A DNA stretch of 64,000 nucleotides from Dyella sp. AtDHG13 (GTDB taxonomy: Bacteria > Pseudomonadota > Gammaproteobacteria > Xanthomonadales > Rhodanobacteraceae). The stretch is taken from NCBI RefSeq assembly GCF_003201105.1, contig NZ_QICJ01000001.1, forward strand, positions 310,001 to 374,000. The letters run 5' to 3'. The notes under the pieces are model-generated. The model worked only from the letters and a program-made list of their open reading frames with translations, had not been told where the DNA came from and did no database searches. The translations under genes and the position numbers were made by a program. This document shows, one piece after another, positions 43,758 through 50,432 of this stretch. Numbering within the stretch: position 1 is the stretch's first letter; the number at the start of each line of letters is the position of its first letter.

Positions 43758-44287
43758 TGTCCAACGAGACGATCTGGTACGACGACATGCCCACGCCCAT
43801 CGGCGTGCTGCGCCTGGTGGCCGACGACGTGGGCCTGCGCGAGGTGTGGTTCTCCACCGGCCGCCATCAGCGTTCACCGCGTCCGGAATGGGTGCGCGCA
43901 CGCGAACCGCTTGCACAGGCGCGACAGCAGTTGGACGAGTATTTCGCCGGCGAGCGCCAGCAGTTCGACCTGCCGCTGCATCCGCTAGGCACGCCGTTCC
44001 AGGTGCAGGTGTGGTGGGAGCTGTCGCGCATTCCCTACGGCACCACCATCAGTTACGGGGAAATGGCGCGCCGTATCGGGCAGCCAGCGGCCGTGCGCGC
44101 CGTCGGCGCCGCCAATGGCAGGAATCCGCTGCCCATCGTGCTGCCATGCCATCGCGTGATCGGCGCGAACGGCAGCCTCACGGGATTCGGCGGCGGACTG
44201 CCCACCAAGCAATTCCTGCTCTCGCTGGAAAGCCGCACGAAGGAAGGCGATCTGTTCGGCGTACCCGTGCGTGGCCTCGCGCACTGA
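43757..44287 (+). CDS. ogt: Methylated-DNA-protein-cysteine methyltransferase
   Basis: Suicide repair enzyme of 176 residues that transfers the methyl group of O6-methylguanine to its own cysteine. The active site PCHRVIG holds Cys131. Upstream helix-turn-helix strings GTPFQVQVWWELSRIPYGTTISYGEMA and RAVGAANGRNPLPIVLP are classic. It shares one base with the stop of the Ada-AlkA fusion gene and is almost surely in its operon, a compact adaptive-response unit with both transcriptional sensing and two repair activities. Confidence 0.95.
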   Translation: MSNETIWYDDMPTPIGVLRLVADDVGLREVWFSTGRHQRSPRPEWVRAREPLAQARQQLDEYFAGERQQFDLPLHPLGTPFQVQVWWELSRIPYGTTISYGEMARRIGQPAAVRAVGAANGRNPLPIVLPCHRVIGANGSLTGFGGGLPTKQFLLSLESRTKEGDLFGVPVRGLAH

Positions 44288-44305
44288 CGCGCGGCTTCTG
44301 TCGAA

Positions 44306-44626
44306 TCAGCGATCCGTCGTCACCGGCGGCGGCGTCACGGCTTTCTGGTAGGAGTCGACCTGACGGGACGGATGCGAAAGCGAATACGCGTCGCCCGTCG
44401 ATGCCTGCTGGCTCGCCGCGCCCTTGCTGGCCTTGGCCTTCGATGGCTTGGCGTGGTTCGACGACGAGTGCGTCTGCGCGTGCGGGGTCGATGCCTTCGC
44501 CGCAGGCGGGCTTGCGCTGGCGGCGGATGCGGGCACGTCGTCCGGCGTTGGATATGCCCATGCCGCACTCGCCAGGAGCTGGCAAGTGGCGAACGTCGCG
44601 TAAAAGAAAAGACGTGTAATGGTCAT
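44306..44626 (-). CDS. Small exported Ala/Ser/Lys-rich protein
   Basis: Hypothetical protein of 106 residues. A signal peptide (MTITRLFFYATFATCQLLASAAWA) is followed by low-complexity, probably disordered sequence: PASAASASPPAAKASTPHAQ, KPSKAKASKGAASQQAS and a tail SYQKAVTPPPVTTDR. No domain is recognisable. It is divergent from the phosphodiesterase lipoprotein gene and convergent with ogt, ending 18 bases past ogt's stop. Role unknown; the Lys-rich region could bind cell-wall polymers. Confidence 0.6.
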   Translation of the reverse strand: MTITRLFFYATFATCQLLASAAWAYPTPDDVPASAASASPPAAKASTPHAQTHSSSNHAKPSKAKASKGAASQQASTGDAYSLSHPSRQVDSYQKAVTPPPVTTDR

Positions 44627-44674
44627 ACGCCTGGGCGATGATACGGGCTTTGTATCGATATTAAAGCCCCGCGT

Positions 44675-45952
44675 ATGAAGATCCTGTTCCGCTCGCTGCT
44701 TTGTTCGCTGATCGCGCTCGGCGCCGGTTGCGCCACCACGCACAATACGCCGCCCGCCACGCCGGCAACGCAGGCCGCCACCAAGGCCACGCCCGCTCCG
44801 CTGCTGCTGATCTCCATCGACGGCTATCGCACCGACTACATCACGCGCGGACTCAGCCCGACCTTGCAGACGCTGGCCGACGGTGGCGTACGCGCCGCCG
44901 ATGGCATGCAGCCGTCGTTCCCGTCGCTGACCTTCCCCAACCACTACACCCTCGTGACCGGCCTGCGCCCGGATCACCACGGCATCGTCAACAACACGAT
45001 GTCCGACCCGGTGCTCGGCAAGTTCTCGCTGAGCAACCGCGAGGCGGTCAGCAATGGCCGCTGGTGGGACGAAGGCACGCCGCTGTGGGAAACCGTGCAG
45101 AAGCAGGGCATGCGGAGCGCCACCATGTTCTGGCCGGGCTCCGAGGCGGATATCCACGGCGTACACCCGAACTACTGGAGGCCCTTCGACGGCAACGTGA
45201 CGGCGGACCAGCGCGTCGACCAGGTGCTCGCATGGCTCGACCTGCCGGCGAGCGAACGCCCGACCTTCCTCACCCTGTACTTCGATGAGGTGGATCACGC
45301 CGGCCATACCTACGGCCCGGATACGCCGCAGGTCAATGAAGCCATTGCGCACACCGACGCCGCGCTCGCGCGCCTGGTCAAGGGGCTGGTGCAGCGCGGC
45401 CTGCTCGAGCGCATCAACATCATCGTGGTCGCCGACCATGGCATGGCCAGCACGCCGGCGCACAACATGGTGATGGTGGACAAGCTCATCCCGCTCAAGC
45501 ACGTGGACGTGGTGAGCCTGGGCGTGCTCGCCGGCTTCAACCCGAAGCCGGGCTACGACTTCGCCAAGATCGAAGCCACGCTGGAAAAGCCGCAGAAGCA
45601 CATGACGTGCTGGGACAAGACCCGCGTGCCCGCACGCCTGGCCTACGGCAGCAACCCGCGCGTGCCGCAGCTGCTGTGCCTGGCCGACGTGGGCTGGCGC
45701 GTGTCCACCAGCGACTATGTCGCGAAGAAAAAGAAGCCGACGCTGGGCGAGCACGGTTACGACAACGCCGCGCCGGAAATGCAGGCGCTGTTCGTCGCGC
45801 ACGGCCCAGCCTTCCGCCAGGGCCTGCAGGTGCCGTCGTTCCCGAACGTCGACGTGTATCCGCTGATGGCACACCTGCTCGGCGTTGCGCCCGTGGCCAA
45901 TGACGGTGACTACGGCGTTGTGAAGGGCATGCTCAAGGCGGAAGCGCAGTAA
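44675..45952 (+). CDS. Nucleotide pyrophosphatase/phosphodiesterase-like lipoprotein
   Basis: Alkaline-phosphatase-superfamily enzyme of 425 residues similar to ecto-NPPs, which cleave nucleotides or phosphodiesters with two zinc ions. The lipobox ALGAGC (Cys at about 19) anchors it in the envelope. First metal site: ISIDGYRTDY; nucleophile Thr in PSLTFPNHYTLVTGLRPDHHG; second-site residues in TLYFDEVDHAGHTYGP and VVADHGMA, and the last His in GEHGYDNA. Likely scavenges phosphate or nucleotides in the periplasm. It is flanked downstream by a REPIN. Confidence 0.88.
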   Translation: MKILFRSLLCSLIALGAGCATTHNTPPATPATQAATKATPAPLLLISIDGYRTDYITRGLSPTLQTLADGGVRAADGMQPSFPSLTFPNHYTLVTGLRPDHHGIVNNTMSDPVLGKFSLSNREAVSNGRWWDEGTPLWETVQKQGMRSATMFWPGSEADIHGVHPNYWRPFDGNVTADQRVDQVLAWLDLPASERPTFLTLYFDEVDHAGHTYGPDTPQVNEAIAHTDAALARLVKGLVQRGLLERINIIVVADHGMASTPAHNMVMVDKLIPLKHVDVVSLGVLAGFNPKPGYDFAKIEATLEKPQKHMTCWDKTRVPARLAYGSNPRVPQLLCLADVGWRVSTSDYVAKKKKPTLGEHGYDNAAPEMQALFVAHGPAFRQGLQVPSFPNVDVYPLMAHLLGVAPVANDGDYGVVKGMLKAEAQ

Positions 45953-45988
45953 GAGCTTGTTCAATATTCCGGTGGAGTCCCCTCCCCT

Positions 45989-46120
45989 CACCGTCATTCC
46001 GGCGCAGGCCGGAATCCAGTGGCGAAGTGACCGGTTGTCGCGTGACGTCAAAGCACTTGGCTCTTCGGCAAAAACCGCACCAAGAGGCTCTGGATTCCGG
46101 CCTGCGCCGGAATGACGGTG
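45989..46120. repeat. Second REPIN, arms in opposite arrangement
   Basis: Two 31-bp units (45989-46019, 46090-46120) are exact inverted repeats separated by 70 bp, with the same ATTCCGGC hairpin core as the pair at 17208-17383. Here the outer ends face the other way (CACCGTC outermost rather than innermost). The element sits between the phosphodiesterase and MFS genes, whose transcripts converge. Confidence 0.85.
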
Positions 46121-46193
46121 AGGGCAGTGGGTGTTCACGCGAGATTTTGACCAGGCGCCAAGAGTCACTTGCCAAAAAAGATCTTGCGATGCT

Positions 46194-47492
46194 TCACTGC
46201 GGAATCGGCGGCTCCGTTTCCGGCCGCGACGGGCTCACCAATGGCGGCAGGCGATACAGGCGCAAGGCGATCAGCAGGCCGGCGGCGATCAACGCGCCGA
46301 CAAAGACGGCAACGCCACTCCAGCCTTGCGAGACATAGAACAGCCCGCCGCAGGCGCCGGCGATGCTGGAGCCCATGTAGTACGAGAACAGATACAGCGA
46401 CGAGGCCTGCGCCTTGTTGCCGCCGGCACGCCGGCCGACCCAGCTGCTGGCGATGGAGTGCCCGCCGAAGAAACCAAACGTGATCGCCACGATGCCGGCC
46501 ACGATCAAGCTCAGTGAGCTGGTCGCGGTGAGCGCAAGCCCCGCCAGCATCAGCGCGAACGCGGTCCACAGCACCTTGCGTCGCCCCAGCTTGCCGGCGA
46601 GGTGGCCCATCCACGCGGAACTGAAGGTGCCGATGAGGTAGACGCTGAAGATGGCGCCCACCACGGCCTGGTTCAGCCCGTAGGGAGGCGCGAGCAGGCG
46701 ATAGCCGATGTAGTTGTAGACCGTGACGAAGGCGCCCAGCAGCAGGAAGCCTTCGGCAAACAGCCACGGCAGGCCGGCATCGCGGAACGTCGCCGCGAAA
46801 CGCCCCATCAACGCGCCCACGTGCAAGGGCCGGCGCACGTGGTGGCGCGAAGGCGGCAGCATGCGCCAGAACACCAGGCCGGAAAGCAGGCCGATCACGC
46901 CCACGGTGGCGACGCCGATGCGCCAGCCGGCGAACTCTGCCAGCACGCCCGCCACCAGTCGCCCGCCCATGCCGCCGATGGCATTGCCGCTGATGTACAG
47001 CCCCATGCCCAGGCCGATGGATTCGGGATGCATCTCTTCGCCGAGGTAGGTCATGGCCACGGCGGGCAACCCGCTCAGCGTCAAGCCGAGCAGCGCGCGC
47101 AGCACCAGCAGCATGTTCCAGTCCGGCACCAGCGCGGTCAGCAGCACCAGCAGCGCCGAGGAAACAAGCGAGGCCGTCATCACCGGCTTGCGGCCCCACG
47201 CGTCCGATACGCCGCCGGCAAACAGCATGGCGAAGGCCAGCACGCCCGTGGTGAGCGACAGCGACAAGGCGGCCGTGGCGGCGCTCACGCCATAGTCCTT
47301 GCTGAATTCGGGCATCAGCGGCTGCGTGCAATACAGCAGGCCGAAGGTGGCCAGGCCGGCGGCGAACAGGGCCAGGTTGGTGCGCCGGAATACCGGCGTG
47401 CCATGGCGGATGAAGTCGTGGGACTCAAGTTCGCCCGCCGCCGGCCGATGTCCTGTCCGGGTCACCGGTTCCACGCTTTCCCGCCTTGCCAT
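46194..47492 (-). CDS. MFS transporter, YnfM-like
   Basis: Twelve-helix major facilitator of 432 residues resembling E. coli YnfM/arabinose-exporter-type drug transporters. The motif-A loop between helices 2 and 3 is GGVSDAWGRKPVM, repeated as GHLAGKLGRRKVL in the second half. The opening helix FRRTNLALFAAGLATFGLLYCTQPLMPEF is typical of the YnfM group. Substrate unknown. I start at MARRES; an upstream ATG would add nine residues. No regulator is next to it. Confidence 0.88.
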   Translation of the reverse strand: MARRESVEPVTRTGHRPAAGELESHDFIRHGTPVFRRTNLALFAAGLATFGLLYCTQPLMPEFSKDYGVSAATAALSLSLTTGVLAFAMLFAGGVSDAWGRKPVMTASLVSSALLVLLTALVPDWNMLLVLRALLGLTLSGLPAVAMTYLGEEMHPESIGLGMGLYISGNAIGGMGGRLVAGVLAEFAGWRIGVATVGVIGLLSGLVFWRMLPPSRHHVRRPLHVGALMGRFAATFRDAGLPWLFAEGFLLLGAFVTVYNYIGYRLLAPPYGLNQAVVGAIFSVYLIGTFSSAWMGHLAGKLGRRKVLWTAFALMLAGLALTATSSLSLIVAGIVAITFGFFGGHSIASSWVGRRAGGNKAQASSLYLFSYYMGSSIAGACGGLFYVSQGWSGVAVFVGALIAAGLLIALRLYRLPPLVSPSRPETEPPIPQ

Positions 47493-47645
47493 GTTGCTGC
47501 CGCCTCGATACCGCAAGAGGCCACAAGCATAAGACTTGCCGCGATGGTGTTCGACCGCGGCTCCGACATCGGCACCCCGTTCAGCACGGTGGGCCGGCCT
47601 GTCAAAAAGCGCATGTCACAGGGCGGACGTGATACATAGGGCCCA

Positions 47646-47698
47646 GCAGGGAACGTCCCGGGAGAGGACAGCCCTGCAAGCCGGTAACAGGGGACCGG
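47646..47698 (+). promoter_or_regulatory. Possible structured leader RNA before the diguanylate cyclase
   Basis: The 5' region can fold into nested and adjacent stems: GCAGGG (47646-47651) with CCCTGC (47672-47677), inside it GTCC (47655-47658) with GGAC (47666-47669), then CCGGT (47681-47685) with ACCGG (47694-47698). The ribosome site GGGGGAG follows after ten bases. It does not show the conserved GEMM-I c-di-GMP motif. An unknown cis-regulatory RNA is possible; GC-rich sequence can also form such stems by chance. Confidence 0.35.
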
Positions 47699-47716
47699 TG
47701 AATCAAAGGGGGAGTT

Positions 47717-49429
47717 ATGCCTTTTCGCGGACCCGTGATGGTTGTCGTCGCGTGGGTGTGCGTCATGCTGTTCGTGCAGACCGTGACGGCGGCACCGGCG
47801 CGGTCGCGCCTTGCCGTTCTTCAGGTCGCGGCGCTGCCGCCGGGCGTGCCGGCACCAGCGCCGGCGCAAGTGATCCGGGGCGAGATGGATGCCGACTTCG
47901 TGCCCAGCGCCTCCACCCACACGCCCAACGCGATGGAGTCGCAGCGCTGGTATCGCCTGACCCTCGACCGCGACTGGCACGAATCCAGTTCGCCGGTGCT
48001 CAGTTTCACCGGCGCGGCCTACATCCCCATCACCGTGTATGCGCCGCCGGCATATCGCCCTTATGAGCTGTGGTTTGCGCAGACCGGCCCGCCCGCACGC
48101 TTTTCGCGGCATCACCTGGCGTTGGAACTTCCGCACGATCTGCGTGCCGGGCAGCCGGTCTACGTGCGCATTGCGGCGGACAATTTCACTCGGCAGATCC
48201 GCGCCGACGTGACCGACATGGCGACGTATCAGTCGCAGGACCTGAACCATGTGCGCCTGGTCACCCTGCTCTCCAGCGTGCAATTCACCATGCTGCTGGC
48301 CGCGCTATGCCTGTGGCTGGTGTTGCGCGACCGCGTGCTGCTGTATTTCTTCGGCTACACGGGCCTGCTGTGGCTGGCGCAATTGCTGATGAGTGGCGAG
48401 GCCTACGAACTGCCCGGCGGCTGGCTGCTGGTGCCGCTGGGCCCGCATGCGCTGTGGCTGCTGATCGTGCTCGGCGCGCCGCTGCAGTTCTCGTTCATCA
48501 TCGAGTTTTGCCATTTGCGCAGCGTCACGCCTGGCGCGGCGCGCGTGCTGGGCTACATGCGCTGGCCGTTCCTGGGCATCGCCCTGCTGCTCTGCTTTCC
48601 GTTCGCCGAGCGCATGAACCTGCCCGCCAGCGCGCACAACTGGTGGTTCTCCATCTCGCTGCTGTGGGCGCTGGGCGCGGTGATCCTCGCCGTCGTGCGG
48701 GGCGGACAACCGGCACGCATCTTCCTGATCGCGTGGCTGCCGCAGGTGCTGCTGAACATCCTGCGCCTGGGCCAGGTGCTGCTGAAGCTGGATCTTCCCT
48801 CCTGGCTGGAATACGGCCTGCCGACCGCGATGGCGTTCTGCGCCGTGGTGCTGACCATCGGGCTTGCCGACCTTTCGCTCAGGACGCGCCGCGAGCGGGA
48901 CATGGCGCATCATCTGGCCGATCATGACGCACTCACCGGCGTACTCAATCGCCGCGCCCTGGTGCGCCGCCTGCATGAGGCGGAAACACAGGCCCGCGCG
49001 CAGCATCAGCCACTGGCGCTGATCTTCCTGGACATGGATCACTTCAAATCGGTGAACGATCGCTACGGCCACCAGACCGGCGACGCCTGCCTGCGCGTGG
49101 TGGCCGAAGCCATTGCGGACGAACTGCGCCCGCCGGACAGCCTGGGACGTTACGGCGGCGAAGAGTTCGTCGCCGTGCTGCCGGGCACCACCCAGCGCCA
49201 CGCCATGGCCGTGGCCGAACGCATTCGCCACAGCATCGAAACGCTGCCTGTCCATGCACGCGGCCATACCTTGCAGACCACGGTGAGCATCGGCGTGGCC
49301 AGCCTGCTCGGCCCCGCCGATACCGTCGACGAACTGATCGCCCGTGCCGACGCCGCGCTGTATCGCGCCAAAATGCAGGGCCGCAACAACGTAGTCGCCG
49401 ATGCGTCGCTGACGGCGGTGGCGAGCTGA
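47717..49429 (+). CDS. Membrane diguanylate cyclase, 7TM-type sensor with GGDEF
   Basis: Signalling protein of 570 residues making cyclic di-GMP. Signal sequence (VVVAWVCVMLFVQTVTA), a periplasmic beta-rich region (about 30-180) of the 7TMR-DISM extracellular type, seven membrane helices (about 185-400) and a GGDEF domain. The active-site motif is GGEEF at 480-484, with a full inhibitory RxxD (RPPD, 471-474) five residues before it, so it is expected to be active and product-inhibited. A GGGGGAG ribosome site precedes the ATG. The gene converges with the esterase gene seven bases away. Confidence 0.92.
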   Translation: MPFRGPVMVVVAWVCVMLFVQTVTAAPARSRLAVLQVAALPPGVPAPAPAQVIRGEMDADFVPSASTHTPNAMESQRWYRLTLDRDWHESSSPVLSFTGAAYIPITVYAPPAYRPYELWFAQTGPPARFSRHHLALELPHDLRAGQPVYVRIAADNFTRQIRADVTDMATYQSQDLNHVRLVTLLSSVQFTMLLAALCLWLVLRDRVLLYFFGYTGLLWLAQLLMSGEAYELPGGWLLVPLGPHALWLLIVLGAPLQFSFIIEFCHLRSVTPGAARVLGYMRWPFLGIALLLCFPFAERMNLPASAHNWWFSISLLWALGAVILAVVRGGQPARIFLIAWLPQVLLNILRLGQVLLKLDLPSWLEYGLPTAMAFCAVVLTIGLADLSLRTRRERDMAHHLADHDALTGVLNRRALVRRLHEAETQARAQHQPLALIFLDMDHFKSVNDRYGHQTGDACLRVVAEAIADELRPPDSLGRYGGEEFVAVLPGTTQRHAMAVAERIRHSIETLPVHARGHTLQTTVSIGVASLLGPADTVDELIARADAALYRAKMQGRNNVVADASLTAVAS

Positions 49430-49436
49430 CGTTGCC

Positions 49437-50432
49437 TCACGGAGCCGGCGTTACATCGCCCGCGCCATAGGCCCATACGAGGAACACGGGCAGCATGCGT
49501 TTCCATGTCGCCTGGTTGTGTTCGCCGTCGGCGAACAGGTCGTAGGCCACGTCATCCGTCCTCGATGGGTGCGCCGCGTAGTCCATGTCGATGGAATAGC
49601 CCAGGTCGCGCAGGCCGCGGCGATGCGTGCCGTCAGGAGCCGTGAAGCCATTGATGACGTCCTGCAGGTCTTCCACCGCGTCGATGACGCCGTTGTGGTT
49701 GCGGTCGTTGGTTTCCTCGCGGCCGCCCACGGCAAACCAGAACCGCACCGGTTTGCGCTCATGCGCACGCGCCAGCATGGAGGGCACCAGCCGCGTGCTT
49801 TCCACCGCCTGCGCGTCGCTGCGATCCGCCGCCAGCCAGAACGACGGCGAGAACGCCCCTACCCGACCGAACACCTCGGGATATTCCCAGCCGAGGCAGA
49901 AGGCATTGAGCGCGCCCAACGACCAACCGAGCATGGCGCGGCCGGACGCGGAGGCCTGCGTGCGGTAGTGCGTGTCGATCATCGGCACCAGGTCATTCAC
50001 CAGCCACGCCGAGTAATCGTAGGCACGCGCGCCGATGGGGCCGATGCGCGAACCGCCCACCACGCTGCGACGGCGGGCACGATCGAACAGGCCGTAGCCG
50101 GAGGCGCGGTCCTTCAGCATGTCCACCGCGACCACGATCACCGGCTCGATAACGTGCTGCGCATAAAGCGACGCCAGCGTGTCCTGCAGACCCACCGCCT
50201 CCATGTCCTGTCCGTCGTTCGCATACAGCACGGGATAACGCGCATCGTTGGTCGCATAACCGGGCGGCAGGTAGACCGTCACGTGAACCTGTTCCGGCGC
50301 AAACGCCGGCGCATCCAGTACCAGCTTCACCGGCGGCGGCGCGGCATCCTCAGCCTGAAGGGCTGATGCAAAACCCTGCATGCCGAACCACAGGCACGCA
50401 GCCACAGCTTTCCTTTGCACACGCATGAACAT
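49437..50432 (-). CDS. Exported esterase with EF-hand loop (enterochelin-esterase-like)
   Basis: Alpha/beta hydrolase of 331 residues with a signal peptide (ending ASALQAE). The Esterase/Fes-type fold shows VTVYLPPGY, PVLYANDGQD, and the nucleophile Ser171 in LGWSLGALNAF; the catalytic His is likely in ADGEHNQATW near the end. Residues 243-254 (DRNHNGVIDAVE) fit a complete EF-hand calcium loop (D-x-N-x-N-G-x-I-D-x-x-E), unusual inside this fold. Its ATG shares one base with the stop of the upstream glycosidase-like gene (TGATG), so the two are coupled and may process the same glycoconjugate. Confidence 0.82.
   Translation of the reverse strand: MFMRVQRKAVAACLWFGMQGFASALQAEDAAPPPVKLVLDAPAFAPEQVHVTVYLPPGYATNDARYPVLYANDGQDMEAVGLQDTLASLYAQHVIEPVIVVAVDMLKDRASGYGLFDRARRRSVVGGSRIGPIGARAYDYSAWLVNDLVPMIDTHYRTQASASGRAMLGWSLGALNAFCLGWEYPEVFGRVGAFSPSFWLAADRSDAQAVESTRLVPSMLARAHERKPVRFWFAVGGREETNDRNHNGVIDAVEDLQDVINGFTAPDGTHRRGLRDLGYSIDMDYAAHPSRTDDVAYDLFADGEHNQATWKRMLPVFLVWAYGAGDVTPAP

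Noticed and set aside
47640-47716. GEMM-I c-di-GMP riboswitch before the diguanylate cyclase.
   Set aside because: The conserved GEMM-I strings are absent although stems can form; kept only as an unassigned structured leader.
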